Positions 25,401 to 38,930 of a stretch of DNA of 64,000 bases are shown piece after piece. The notes beneath the pieces are model-generated. The model saw only the letters and a list, made by a program, of their open reading frames with translations, was not told the origin of the DNA and did no database searches. Position 1 is the first letter of the stretch; each line of letters starts with the position of its first letter. Made by a program: the position numbers and the translations under genes. The stretch comes from Osedax frankpressi (Eukaryota > Annelida > Polychaeta > Sabellida > Siboglinidae): contig OZ038316.1 in NCBI GenBank assembly GCA_964035775.1, positions 9,478,484 to 9,542,483 of the forward strand. Direction: 5' to 3'.

Positions 25401-26787
25401 CAAATGGAAAAACATAATAAACCCTATATTAGATAATTAAAAAGTGAATTTATATTTTGTTACAATTATTATTCGCGCTGAAATAATGAATGAAATATTA
25501 TTTACTGAATAGACACGATGAAGAAAAAACTAAGGAAAATTGTGACAAAACTACTGAGGAAAAATTGGACAAGACCACTTGTTGTATTGGTTTTAAGAAA
25601 AGAATGATACTGTTAGGATCCGATGAAGCATGTTTTAATATTAGAATTTGATCAAAATAATTAATATTGAAATTATTACCCTTTAAGGAATAAAATAATT
25701 TGTTATCCAATCGATGCAAGCTGTGTGAAAAAAGAATTAACTTTTATTGATTTCAGTTTAATAATGGTTAGCATTGATTAATAATAATATGAAAATAATC
25801 AATATTTGTAGTTAATTAAAATAGTACAAAAAGAAAGAAATTTACTCATCAAAAATTAAATATTAATATGAATTTTGTATTAAATAAGTTGATTATTTTT
25901 GACTAATTTGCATTAAAAAAATGTATATCTACTTATTTTTAAAAATGAATTTTATTAAACAAACTATTTATATGTAAAGTAAACTATTTATATGTAACCT
26001 ATGCTATTTATACTTTAATTCAGTTCATTGTATAGGCCTTCCTGAACTACCTGATTTTCATATTAGAAAACTGTAGTAAAGATGACACTCTTCCCGGATA
26101 TTTAGAAGTTTGTATTCCATACTCAAATACCCAAATGCTAGCCATGAACAATAAATATAACTATAACATCAATCTATAATACGAATTATATCATCTGCAT
26201 CTACATCTATGAATGTTTATGGATAGCATTTTAGAACTTACACTAATCCTAGCCCTATTGTTCACTACCAATAGATCTCTCGGTGGGTCAGTTTATCTCT
26301 CGATGCTCACTTCTCCCAGTTCATTGTGTTGAATGCTTCTCACCCACTCATCTTCAGACTCAACGAAACAATTTTGGCAAGGGTTAGTGTAAACGCTATT
26401 TATCTATATCGAGTAAATGGGTCCACCTTATATATATAAGCTGTATACCAGTAAAAGAATAAGAATATTTTTTAAATAAATAACCTGAATGGTTTACCTC
26501 GGACTTAATATAATTTCGAACAATTTAAAAAAATTATTTATAACAAATTTATTTGAACTAGAAATTTACAAGATTGGCGTAGCAATAATTATCTTAATTA
26601 TTTTGAAATTAAAATATTTCTCGTCACATTTTTATATTTCGAAATGATATTTACGTGTATTTCGTAGACCGAATTATACAAGGAAATGCCTTTCGTGTTG
26701 AACATGGTCGAACGACTAACTCCCAAGACGGAATGCAACACACCTAAAACACTTGGAAACTACTGCATCGAGACTCTACACATGTGA
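19484..26787 (+). CDS. NOL11: NOL11 (nucleolar protein 11), SSU-processome component
   Basis: NOL11 is a nucleolar t-UTP-class factor for rDNA transcription and early pre-rRNA processing, with an N-terminal beta-propeller and a helical C-terminus. Exons supported by similarity and phase: 19484-19621, 19682-19792, 20426-20482, 22452-22643, 23011-23176, 24173-24558, 24753-24878, 25086-25384, one starting at 25513 (3' end unclear, about 25600), 26036-26107, 26275-26382 and 26668-26787. Matching segments include PIKDWSLKIGLIPTC (human PLGSWSVKQGQIITC), LLMWKEGEVDISKLK, ILYENGSLAS, LLTGVRRTANRGEE with WYFHGDGRFLLVDG, FWPRDQIYQLIH, KILEKNDLPLVNEVL, AFLNYLIFILENCS and a tail GNYCIETLHM before TGA. 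Odd: the 25086 exon has an in-frame TAG at 25206-25208 (see findings), and a short exon for the segment before 26036 may be missing. The protein would be shorter than human (719 residues). Individual exons outside the best matches are moderate confidence; gene identity is strong. Confidence 0.83.
20483..22084. other. NOL11 intron 3, AT-rich part
   Basis: Nothing gene-like seen before the minisatellite that ends this intron. Confidence 0.6.
22085..22448 (+). repeat. 17-bp minisatellite abutting a NOL11 acceptor
   Basis: About 21 copies of CCCCTACGCTCTTCTAA (some 16 bp). The array runs directly into the 3' splice site: the last copy reads CTTCTAACCCCTACGCAG before exon 22452. Every unit carries TTCTAAC, a good branch-point match, and a pyrimidine stretch. 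Confidence 0.94.
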
Positions 26788-26860
26788 CCTATATAATCAC
26801 CTATTTAGTGTACTGTCGTATACTTTTATGAACAAAATAGTGATGTCTAGCAAGCATGAA

Positions 26861-26866
26861 TTTATT
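26861..26866 (-). promoter_or_regulatory. AATAAA poly(A) signal overlapping the TXN2 stop codon
   Basis: The minus strand reads AAAATAAATTC, so the TAA stop (26864-26862) sits inside an AATAAA hexamer. If used, the 3' UTR would be only tens of bases and would end inside the 74-bp spacer to NOL11. Confidence 0.45.
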
Positions 26867-28955
26867 TTAATGGCAAGTTTTTCCTGATGAAGGATTTAAT
26901 TTCGGTTTCGTCCTTGGAGCCTTCAAATTTGTCTATGACTGCTCCGTTCTTCATCGCCAACACTGTAGGAACAACTTGAACCTGAAACAGAAGTGCAAGC
27001 ATATTTTTATAGCTAAAGTAACTAGTGTTTTACCTATTATTATAATAAAACTGAAAACATTAATCGCAGCTATTTCCTTAAATAATAGCTCTAATCTGAA
27101 ATATTATTTGCTAATACTTTATTGTTTAATTAATAGTTTAGTGAATATTTACCCCATAGTCCATTGCTAATTCTGAATTGGAATCAATATCGACTTTAGC
27201 TAATGACACGTCGAGGATGGAGGCAGTGGATTCTAGTCTGGGAGCCAACACTTTACATGGACCACACCACCTACAAATAAATCATTTCAAATATAATGAC
27301 AAATAGAACATATTTTACTACCAAATGTTTTTTTGGTTTTTTATTGATTTAGTTTTTTAGTTGAAATATTACAAAGATAAAGTACTTTTGAAAAATAAAA
27401 TAATGTTCCAATATTAATAGCACTTCAGAGTAACCTTATATTAATGTATTGAAATGATGCTACAGTTTTTGATATGACCCAACTTATACATGTTACACTA
27501 TTAACCATAGACTGTACAATACAGTAAACATTATACAAATTAAAGAGTACATTGATAAAAAAATAATGTGGATATTAAAATAATTCATATTTGATTACAT
27601 AATACTTTTCTACATATTGTAATTTATTTAAATACTTATATTTATTATACCACTTATATATTTCATATTCTATTATAATATTTAACATAGGATATATTAT
27701 ATCAAAGCATATATATGATAATATAGCTTATATATTATCAGGACCATCAATATTAACACAGATTTAGTGAACAAATATTTGTCATTTCTACACAATTAAA
27801 AAGAAATAAATTATTTGTACAATTATATAGTAGCTATAATAATATAAATCATATAGCATTTAATACATATTCTATGTTCATATATGCCATCATTGGCTGG
27901 CCAAGAAAAACACACAATCAATGTATAATTAGTTGCATTATCATAAACTACATTGTAAAATAGAATTCTAAGATTTTTATAATTCTTTTTTATAAAGATG
28001 TCTTAAAACTGTATTCTATTTATTAATTTTATCAAACAATTTAATTGTACAGCTTAACAAAAACAATTAGTGCAACATTAATAGACCGTCCGGCATCCTT
28101 TCCAGATGAATGGGCAAAACCTATACAGAAGTACTTCGATAACAAATTTACATTGACAAGGTCATCGACTTATTCATTTGGGAAGTTGCATTTTAAAAAC
28201 ACGATACAAACTATATAATATTATTTTGAAGAATTGAGTAAATATTGAAATAGAAATAAATGAAGAGCATTTGCAGTTACTTATGAATTCAATTTGAAAT
28301 TGGAGAGGCAATTAATCTTATGATCCTTGCTGAATTTAGTAAATAATTAATATTTATGCAATTAGAAAATCATTACTCTTGCTATATGAAAAGGTGATAG
28401 AAGATTTAAACGAGATAATTTTTGAGAATTGAACTCTGTCATGTTAACATATATTCATAAATAACTTAATAAAGAATAATATTTATATTATAATGCTCAC
28501 AATTTTGCAAAGCATGTAAAACCACAACATCAATAATATTAATAAAATAAAAACTAGTTTATATGTTCAAAAAACAACCAAAATTAAACAATTTTTAATG
28601 CTAATAGTTGTTTTGTGATTTATAACAAATAAACTGTTATATAATAATATTAACTGTCATTAATTTTGTTTATTAATATTTTTAATTTTGAATTATAAAA
28701 ATAATATATATATCAATTAAATTGGTAAAAGATGGTAAACAATAGTTATCTATTAATTTTAAATACTGATCACAAAACTAACTCTGCATGGAAATCTACG
28801 ATAACAAGATCTTTGGATTGTTTCACGTGCTTCTCGAAATCTGCAGTGTCTTGTATATTTATAATCTCCGAGAGCAGAATACGAGAAGTAGAGAAACATT
28901 TGGTATTCCGTACCAAACGTGATGAAATGCGGGCAATCGAAAGACACATCGACAT
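26862..28955 (-). CDS. TXN2: mitochondrial thioredoxin (thioredoxin-2)
   Basis: Thiol-disulfide oxidoreductase of the mitochondrial matrix, reduced by thioredoxin reductase 2 and supplying peroxiredoxin 3. Three exons: 28955-28783, 27270-27153 and 26981-26862, all closing in phase for 136 residues. The first 25-30 residues (MSMCLSIARISSRLVRNTKC onward) are Arg/Ser-rich with no acidic residue, as in a matrix presequence. VIVDFHAE then runs across the first junction into the active site WCGPC (Cys60/Cys63). The middle exon gives APRLES and AKVDIDSNSELAMDYG. The last exon has the cis-proline motif VVPTVLAMKNG and the final helix. Human TXN2 shares VDFHA.WCGPC, AKVDID and VPTVLAMKNG almost exactly, which favours the mitochondrial rather than the cytosolic paralogue. 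The gene is tail-to-tail with NOL11. Confidence 0.94.
27271..28782. other. TXN2 intron 1, AT-rich
   Basis: 1.5 kb. A less AT-rich patch at about 28060-28200 might be a decayed insertion, but no family is recognisable. Confidence 0.55.
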
Positions 28956-31302
28956 CTATTGCATAATCAATAATAATATGTTAAATATCTAAACATAATT
29001 TTGAAAATAAACATTTTATATTTTCTAAATAACCAGGAACAAACTATAAATATAATCTAAATAAATTCGTTACTTGTGTCCTATACATTTTATTATACAC
29101 ATATATAATACAGTTACATTATTCACTATATTATAATACGATACAACGTAACATGAAGTAATTAATAGTGAAGTAGGACCATCGCGTCTACACGACGGAT
29201 GAATTCAATAAAACGACGTGCATAGAACATAGGTTCCTGGGTTGACTGATGAGTAGTCGATTGCAGTTGGTTACAACAACAATATTCAGTGCGCTTTGTG
29301 ATACACTATTAAATTGAATAGCCTTAAGGTTACCTGTACCATTGCATTAGCTAGATTGAGCAACACAAATCAGATAGAAGGCAATAATTTAAGAATGGAA
29401 TAATTGTTATGCCTCTCTTTCTATTTTACTATTCTTTGAATTTATTAAATAATTTATTTTGTACAAAAAATTCATCCGCTGTTAACCTACTGTTAATTAA
29501 TTCCTTTCGTAAATTAATCAACTTTAAATTATTTCTAACGTAAACCAAATTCTATTTCCTCCTACTTTCCACTTTCCTAGCTACTAAGACACGAGTATAA
29601 TCTATATTAAGTAAAAAATCTATTAAAAAATCTATTAAAAAATCTATCTCATCCAATTGTACAAATTAAATTAGAAATCCTATTTTGCTCATTTCTTTAG
29701 CCTAGAATGATATCCTTCTATATCATTATTTTTTTAGTTTTTAATCCATTTACCGCTATACAATCTAAAGGTAATACATTAGTAATCCACTGTTACTCTA
29801 CATAATCTAGTAACCACTCGATCAAAGGACATACATTAAGATAATTTTATTGTGTCAGCTATTCTACTAAATCTAAATATAGAATTTGTATCTATCACAG
29901 TTTCGGTCGTTCTACTAAATATCGTCCTTTGATTGAAAGTGGCCAATATCAAGGCCTCGGCGATTTAACAGACGTAACCAATATACCACGTATTTAGAAT
30001 GTTCCCATGTGGTGAAATTATTAGGTGCCACTGAAGGAATTAAAAGATGCACATATTAAAAGTTGCACACGAAACACTATCGGTGATTCAGTAGGTATCT
30101 ATGAAATTAAACCACGCCCTCTTATATGGCCCGATCGAGAATTCCTCATCAATATTACATAAATATGTAGAATAGTATGTATTGTGTATTGCTAGAAATA
30201 TGTATTAAATTATACTAAATAATTATTTTATTATAATAAAAAAAATGGAAACGTTTAGATAACATTATTTGTAAATAATTTAAAATGTTTAATTATATAT
30301 ATATAAATTCAAACATTTGACTGATGTGAAAATAACAGTGTCTACACTAAATTAACAAGATTAAATTTATATATTTGTATAAAATAAATAGTTATAAAAT
30401 TATAAAAATTCAATCATAACATAAATTATGACATTAATAAATCATATTAATTTAGTAAGTATATCAAATTATCAAATTAATACCGCAAACAATATCCTAT
30501 ACTTAAAATAACATATACATAATAATAATGATTTAACTTTATAAATTATACTACTATTGATAATTTTTAATGATTGCAAATGATACATTTTATTTGATGA
30601 CAATAAAAGTAAATTAATAACCTTTAAAATATTTTGAAATTTATATAATTTTAAAATGAGATTTCAATTTTCGTATTCATGGGTAGAAAAGAATTTAATA
30701 TTAATATAAGGATAATAGATTCTATTCTAATCTTACATTATCAATAAAGAATCAATGCATTCTATTTTAGTTTTAAATAGAATATTAGCAAAGGTTATTA
30801 AAATTGCCACATATTATGTGGCAATTTTGGTATTACACAATTATCATTGTTAATTTTAGCTGAAAAGTATTTGTACACGACGAGACAAGACTTTTGATGT
30901 ATATTATATTTAATTCATATTATAACCACTAATATAATGTGTATAACACATTGTGTACTGTACAGTTTAAAGTTTATGTAAGGCATTGCTTTTTCAACTT
31001 TCAAATTTTTCAACATTGTCTTATCTACATTGTATTGTATAATGTTTGCATATATAGTATAAGATTAAGGTCGCCTTGTATATTTGTCGAGACTATCCAT
31101 GGTAATAATCTATTATGTAGATATATTACTAAATACATTATTAACATATGTATTATAATGAGAGTTCTCATTTAATATTAATTAATAATTATTCATATAC
31201 AAATAATAATATCATATTAATATAGAGTATAATATAGATATTTATAAACTATAGTATACTTATACTATAATATACAGTACAATTTATACTACCATCGATA
31301 TA

Positions 31303-31349
<47 letters not shown>

Positions 31350-33245
31350 CGATTTCATATTCCACCTGTACCATTCACTCACACATCTAAAAACATTCTC
31401 AACCACATTACAGCATATGTAATCATATACACATAATCCACGATGAAATTCTCCATATCTATAATGTTAAAATATTTAAATATTACAAATTATAAACGAT
31501 ATGCAGATAATTATGACTTAATACAAGTTCAACTTACTTTTTAAAATAAACATTATTTTAATATTAACTATTTACCAGATGAATATTAATATTTATTTAA
31601 TTAGAGAGGGAGAGATGGAGAGGGAGAGAGAGATAAGCTCATGTATCAACGTATCAAAATAAGGAGGGCACGATAGTCTATTATCCACCATATACAATGT
31701 GATATCATATGATAACGATATACAATCCGGATTGCTTATTTATATTTGCATTCACTCATAAATCTATTGTTATATATATACACTTTCATTATAACGTGAG
31801 GAGTGATAACTTATATTAAATACCGCAACTTATCTTGTACACAATATGAACTACAAAGGCTCTTGTGAACAAAGAGTTTGGGTAGTACCTACTTGGTGAA
31901 TACTACTTTCGGTGTATACTAGCAATGTTTAAATTTCATCATATTCAGTACACTGGATTGCAATGAAGAGTCATCTGAATAGGAACATAAAGTATTGTTA
32001 CGTGTAGTTGTGCATACGGTATTATGTAGTCATTATCGCGTGTATAACACTTTTATTCGTATATATAATGTATATTATATATAATGTATATATATATTAT
32101 GTACATTATACATTGTATAACGTAAAGATGAATGTTCACATTTCTACACCACTGAAATCAATTCAATATTTGTCAATTAAATCCATTACAATTGATCTCT
32201 TTCAGTGAAATACATTTCTACATGTTATTTCTATTACACAAATGTTATTGAATTATATGAGTGAGATAACAGATTATAGTAATCACTAATCAAAATTGTA
32301 TGGTCTATACAATAGAGTACACTACTTAAGAGGTAATGATAATGTTACATAATTCTTGCAATATATATTATAACATCAATATAGAAAAATTATACCAGGA
32401 AGTCAGTAAATGTGAATTATGGGCAAAATATATATTAAATGTATATGTAAAAATGTAAATAATTTAGAATTATAGAATTATAAATATATAGAGTTTCTAG
32501 TACTTGTAAAAATATGCAACTTTTAAATATAAAAATCTATATATAAAATAAATTTCAAAAATGTACATACTCAAATCCAAGATTAATATTTGAACTGGTG
32601 GTGAATAATTTATCATGACAAAATTATTTTGTTATGCACTTTTGAGGGGATTGAAATTAAATATTGAATTACATTGTTTTTATATAAACATATGATTATT
32701 AGAATTGAAGCCAATATTATTTTTTAAATTTTATAATCACTTTAAAAAACTATAACATTTTCTATACATTATAATAATTAAAAAAATACTATTATCTTGC
32801 GTGTATTAGTTACCCGTATGTTACTATGTAGAAGTGATATTAGACCGGGTATCTTGGTGAGCTTGGCTCAATTACTTCTCCAATATTAAAACTTGGTTTC
32901 AAGTTTATGAAATTCTGGTAAAAAATGTACAAATTTACATAGTTTAAGAAATCATGAGTAATATATTATTTTATTGTCTTTTTGAGCGTCTATAATATTA
33001 TGAATCACTATCATGTGATCGCAGATTAGAATTTTGTAATAATGATAACTCGTATTCAACGTAATCGATAAAATACGACCAACTAGAATCGGGTGTAATA
33101 GTAATAAATGGGAATATTTCACAAGTCGAATGTTCGAATTCATCGTTAGATTGAGAGCCCAACGCAAACTAATTGAAATGAACTGAAACCACTGGCTGCG
33201 GACGTAGTAATCCATTCACCGGGGGGGGAGGGGGGGTCGCAGAGT
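28956..33245. other. intergenic region, TXN2 5' side to MINPP1 3' end
   Basis: About 4.3 kb, mostly AT-rich. The part next to TXN2 (28956-29350) has more mixed composition and is the likely TXN2 promoter and 5' UTR. A less AT-rich patch at about 29880-30150 has short open stretches on both strands but no coherent exon. A (TA)n tract lies at 31311-31345. The last 300 bases should be the MINPP1 3' UTR, with AATAAA on the minus strand at 32975-32970. A G-run (33220-33237) sits just beyond the MINPP1 stop. No tRNA or other RNA gene recognised. Confidence 0.55.
31311..31345. repeat. (TA)n microsatellite
   Basis: Uninterrupted TA run in the TXN2-MINPP1 intergenic region. Confidence 0.9.
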
Positions 33246-35569
33246 TCAGAGTTCATCATTACCTTGGCTGCAGATAGCATCGAGGTCGCAGGTGCGTAGA
33301 GTTTTGGAAAAGTGTGAGCGCACGACTTCGTAGGGACACCTGGTGGCGGTGGCGCTGGCCGAACAGATGGAACGTGGCCACGCAACCGGCCGTTCGTTGT
33401 AGCGCAACTCGAGGCAGTAGTGGGGGCGCCGGTGGTTATGCGAGGATTCATTCCCGTCGCCGCCGCCGCAATCGTACAGCACCACGGCGAGATTCGCAGA
33501 GAAAGAGCCGACGCGCGACTGTCGAAAGCTGCGTCGGGCGTTGTCGTCCATGTTGCTGCTCGTCAGCCACGGAGACTCCGCGAACAGACCAATCAGCGAG
33601 CTGAGACGAATCAACGTGCCGTGATGTCCAAACTGGAGTACGGCTTTCATGCGGCTGCGGGAGTGCGCGGGGCCAGGCGGTGAGAACGAGGTGGCGCGGG
33701 GTAGGGTTAAGGGTGCCGGGTCTACGTTGTGGGTCTAGGTGAGGGTGTCGGGTCTACACTGCGGGTCTAGGTGAGGGTGTCGGGTCTACGCTGCGGGTCT
33801 AGGTGAGGGTGTCGGGTCTACGCTGCGGGTCTAGGTGAGGGTGTCGGGTCTACACTGCGGGTCTAGGTGAGGGTGTCGGGTCTACACTGCGGGTCTAGGT
33901 GAGGGTGTCGGGTCTACACTGCGGGTCTAGGTGAGGGTGTCGGGTCTACACTGCGGGTCTAGGTGAGGGTGTCGGGTCTACTCTGCGGGTGTCGGGTCTA
34001 CGCTGCGGGTCTAGGTGAGGGTGTCGGGTCTACACTGCGGGTCTAGGTGAGGGTGTCGGGTCTACACTGCGGGTCTAGGTGAGGGTGTCGGGTCTACACT
34101 GCGGGTCTAGGTGAGGGTGTCGGGTCTACTCTGCGGGTGTCGGGTCTACGCTGCGGGTCTAGGTGAGGGTGTCGGGTCTACACTGCGGGTCTAGGTGAGG
34201 GTGTCGGGTCTACACTGCGGGTCTAGGTGAGGGTGTCGGGTCTACGCTGCGGGTCTAGGTGAGGGTGTCGGGTCTACGCTGCGGGTCTAGGTGAGGGTGT
34301 CGGGTCTATGCTGCGGGTCTAGGTGAGGGTGTCGGGTCTACGCTGCGGGTCTAGGTGAGGGTGTCGGGTCTATGCTGCGGGTCTAGGTGAGGGTGTCGGG
34401 TCTACGCTGCGGGTCTAGGTGAGGGTGTCGGGTCTACACTGCGGGTCTAGGTGAGGGTGTAATGAGGCAAGGTCGTGGTATCGCATTGAAATGGATGGAG
34501 GACGAATTTAGTTCAAAGAGGGTTATGAAATAAACTTATAATAATAATGTAATTAAATCATCAATAGGTTAGTATTTGGTATGTTAGGTTACCCATTAAC
34601 ATTATACTAATACTCTATCAAACAATCTACTGCTGTATGGTATTGGTGAGACTTTATTCTATTATTTACTCTACCTATTACCAACCAATCAAATATATTG
34701 CTCAATTTATGAAATAAGATAATGGTTAGTTTTTATTATCTTTTATCAAGTTTAATAATCATCCATTATTATTATATTATAAATTAAAGTATTTTTGATA
34801 TTAGACTATATTATTACAAAGTATGTTTAAAAGTTATATTGTTATTGGTTATAGGAAATGAAATTAGAAAATCTGCGCTAAATTGAGAAAATTCAATGGA
34901 GGGTAGGTAGAATAAAGTATTGTAGAATTTTGTATTTATCTCACTACTCGACTCGTGCATGCAAATATATCGGAGCAGTAGAGTAATATTGTAGAGTAAA
35001 GTGACGGATAGTTAATCTCAAATTCATATCAAATATATCATAACTATTATAATAAATAAATAATAATCATTATATAAAGTTAATTAATATTAAATTTATA
35101 CATTTTATATAATATTTAGATCATATAATAATCAATAAACCTTTTTCCTGCTATAAAATTATCAATTCTAGTGAACATATCTACCAATAGAGGGCAGCTT
35201 TGTTCGTAGTTGACTTTTTCGCCAAATGATTTCTTCCAGAATTTCTAAATTTAATATAAAATATAAATTACAATCTTGATTGCTATTATCGAACCCACGG
35301 TATCCTCCGGAATATCATAAATTGAAAATAATTATAATATTTATAATGAAAAATAGATGAACACATTCTTTATATCATATGCAGTTAGTAATAACATAAA
35401 TCATTACTAAATACATGTATTAGGACTAAAGTCCATTCTTGGACACAAATAAAAGTGAATTGTTAAAAAACATAAATTTTTAATAATGACAAAAAAACAA
35501 TATTAAATTCAATTGTTTTGCGTGTTGTTCAACTACAAGGTCTGTAAGAAATATATCATGCATAATACT

Positions 35570-35616
<47 letters not shown>

Positions 35617-38600
35617 ATACAATATATAGGTAACAGCTGTAGGTAAAAATATGAAATCTAACTAAAAATAGATTGACAAATTAATGAACTCTTTATACAT
35701 TCCATATAATCACATTGCTGCAAATAATCCTATAATTTCATTATTAGTATTACATAATTTCTTTGTATTATGTCGATATATGAACACTTCAAATGATTTT
35801 ATAAAACTCCCAAGAAAACATCCAGGCACTTTTCTTTTTTATTATATAATAAAAGAGAAAATTAATTGTATTTCTATTTAAATTATATTATGATTTTATT
35901 TTATTTAAAATAATTAAATAATAATTTATAATAGTTACATCATCTGGTTTCTTGGGCTATTATATCACTTTATTCACTGGGAGGAAATAGATTAATAAAT
36001 TTCAATCATTGGCTACAAAAATAATTAATTAATAAAAAAGAAATTATGTGATGCAAAAAATAAATCACTTTCATTGTTTGTTGAGCTACAGTAATTGATA
36101 AAGGATCCTTGAACTAAACGATATCTTTTAATAGATTATAAGTGATTTTTATATACTGATTTTTGTTATTAAATTATGTTTTACATCAAGATCTTATATA
36201 TCTATAGGATATAAAAAGTTTCGATAAAATGTATTTAATTTATCTCAAAAATATAATTTAATTTATATTACATAAATTATTACATAAATATGAATTCAAA
36301 TTATGTAATTAATAAATATTCAGATATAATAAATTAAATTATAGATTACCATCTATTTACTATAGTAATTGTATCAAAGATCCTCGGATACTATGCATGA
36401 TATTAAAATATATAGTATAAACAATAATAGAGTTTTTAAATTTTATATTAGTAAAGTATATTACGCAAAAAATATTATTTATCAAGTAAATAGTCAGGTA
36501 TATTAAAAAATTGCTAAGCGTTTTAAATTATGTAAAATCTATACAAAATCATGAATAACTACTATGTATTGACTATAAAGGTGAGAATTGAATGTGTAAA
36601 TTTAAAATTTATTACGATAAAATCCAAATGTTGATTAATTATAACAAAATCATTAATTTCCACACAACAATATCGACATGTGGTTTTTAATTTAAAGAGA
36701 CTAGTTTGAATTTACATAATGGCATTGAAAATATCGTCAATTGAATATTCGAGATGAGAACAAAATATAAATAAACATATTTGAATAAATTATTAAATAA
36801 ACTTACATTTAGAATAAAAAATTCCAACTTATAATTATAACTCACTTTTTATTAAATTATAAATCAATATCTTCTAGATAAATCTATGCAAGGTGTTTAA
36901 TATCTCTATTAATAAAATTGAAAATCATTTGATCTATATACATATTAATATATGCAATAAAAAAAAGATAATAAAACTAAATTTTATTTAAATTTTATAT
37001 TTTGTAATTTTAACCATTTAAATACTCGATCAAATAAAGAAAAATTGTTGTCAGAAATTGTTTGGCTAATATTATATCATTTTGGATATAATAATATAGT
37101 ATCGTACCACATGTATTACCTTACAACGACATAAAATCTAATTGATACACAAGTATTAACTGATATAGTTATGCAGGAGCAGAAATCGCAATACCACCTT
37201 CAGATCAGTGGCATATTCCAATTCGAGGATGTCGTCAGAATCTAGGAGATTGAGCCACGAAGACTTCCCGTAGATCGCATATTCTGATGCTCCGTACGAG
37301 TAGATGGAGTGTAGGTCATCTGTTACGATTAATGGGCTCATACACGCAGTACAACAATATTATTAGAAGTTATAGAGTATTGGTATAGTTAGAAGATAAT
37401 AGTAGTAATAATAGTAGTGTTGTTATATATATCAAGGCTTAGGTTACATTTTTTAGGGATTTTTTCAGTTGTCCTTTAATAAATAATAATACTTTTTTTT
37501 TAAATACTTTAAATCAAAAACTATTTTTTATTAGTTTATTGTTTTCATCCAGGTTTTTATTATACCTGGTGTCACTGACTTATTAAAATCAATACATATT
37601 AACCAATAGTGGTTTATATGTAATATTGGGTAATCTGTTAATAATTGTAAATTTAACTACCAAATTCAATGGTTAGGTGATGACAGAATTATTACACTAC
37701 AACACTACGCTAAATAATATTATTTTATTAATTGGGTTTTAATGAATTTGTAAAGGTTACCACAAAAATGACCTAAAGGTAATGTCATTTATTAATTTTA
37801 TCTAATAAAGTATGGTATAATAAACTCGAAAAAATAGAATACAATAAAATGTATATACTTTCTTAAAAATGTAGTATTAATACTTTTACTTTTAATGTAT
37901 TAATACATATTTAATGTATTTAATGTTTAATTTAATTATATTTAATTTATAGTTATATTTAATTTAAATACATGAATGCTTTTTAAAATTTTATTTTAAA
38001 ATTTAATTCTCTATCTATTTTGTGAATGTTACATATGTTAGGTTATATTCTTTTTGTATTGCGGGAAGTTTTAAAATGCATCGAAGGTACATTTCTCTCT
38101 ATAATATTCATATTGTACAATCTTTCATCAAATAAATATATATCGTCTACAAAATTAAACAAACATGGTATATGTATAAATATAAACATTGATCTATTGA
38201 TATGTAGACATATTAATGTAAGGAATACTATCTTCTCCTAACTCGCAGTTATAAGCAGATTCGAAGCATCGAGATATTTCCTAATCTTCGCAGCGATATT
38301 CTCGACGCGCCAATCCCTCCAGAAATCATTGAACTGCATTTTCGAATAGGACGGCTTGTCTCGCGAACGTCTGAAACGCGCCTGCACCTGCTTACAGCGG
38401 TAGTAGTAGCGCATGAGGTCGTCGCGGACGTGGACGGCGGACGTCGCGTCGCCCAGGCCATCTCGGTACGCGGCGGCGCTATCCTTGGCGCGTTGCAGGC
38501 TGCTCGCTATGTAGACGGAGAGCGACGGGTCGTCGAACAGCGTCGGGAAGCGAGCGCGCGTTCGGTTCGCGATGATCCGCAACTCGATTCTACCGCCGTA

Positions 38601-38930
38601 CGTCAACATCTTGGCGATCTGCCCGGTGAAAGGCCGGTAGAGCAGCGCAACGCGGTCGAGACGTTGGGATTCCCTGGTTATGGCGATGAAGAGTGCGTCG
38701 ATTCGATCGATGTCTTTGTTGCCGGGATTTCTGATGCCGTGTCTGTGCACGGAACTGTAATGCAACGGCGTACATTTTGAATAGTTGTATAGGTCGCTTT
38801 CCAGTGATACACCGATGAAGGAATTTACGTACGTAGTCTTTACGCCGAGATTTTCGTAAATTTGTAACGAAGATGTAAATTTGTTATCTATTATTAATAG
38901 AAATATATGTATTATATTTATTTTAAACAT
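33246..38930 (-). CDS. MINPP1: multiple inositol polyphosphate phosphatase (MINPP1), ER-retained, with altered proton-donor motif
   Basis: Branch 2 histidine phosphatase that removes phosphates from InsP6 and other higher inositol phosphates in the ER lumen. Four exons: 38930-38243, 37319-37198, 35244-35141 and 33654-33246, giving 440 residues (human 487). The start carries a hydrophobic leader (INIIHIFLLII), consistent with a signal peptide. The catalytic RHGxRxP motif is RHGIRNP (His64). Further family matches are FTGQIAKML, YIASSLQRAKDSAAA, DDLMRYYYRCKQ, YAIYGKSSWLNLLDSDD, KKFWKKSFG and VLQFGHHGTLIRLSSLIGLF. The C-terminus NDEL is a KDEL-type retrieval signal like the human SDEL. Odd: the usual HAE proton-donor triplet reads HHG (315-317), so the acid residue is absent. 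Intron 3 ends in a 32-bp minisatellite next to the last exon. Identity is secure; activity is uncertain. Confidence 0.93.
33720..34460 (-). repeat. 32-bp minisatellite at the 3' end of MINPP1 intron 3
   Basis: About 23 copies of a 32-bp unit containing GGTCTAGGTGAGGGTGTCGG and CTACACTGCG on the plus strand. Two sites have a shortened unit. In the sense of MINPP1 each unit contains ACCCGCAG, resembling the true acceptor CCCGCAG at 33655-33661, which lies about 60 bases downstream of the array. Confidence 0.94.
34461..37197. other. MINPP1 introns 2 and 3, AT-rich parts
   Basis: Apart from the 104-bp exon at 35141-35244 and a (TA)n tract at about 35569-35613, nothing supportable is seen. Confidence 0.65.

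Noticed and set aside
29880-30150. Possible exon or NUMT-like fragment in the TXN2-MINPP1 spacer
   Set aside because: Short frames with stops on both strands and no recognisable protein or RNA; left as intergenic.
33060-33150. Possible tRNA-like TTCGAATTC word
   Set aside because: No matching acceptor stem, D-arm or anticodon arm could be drawn around it.
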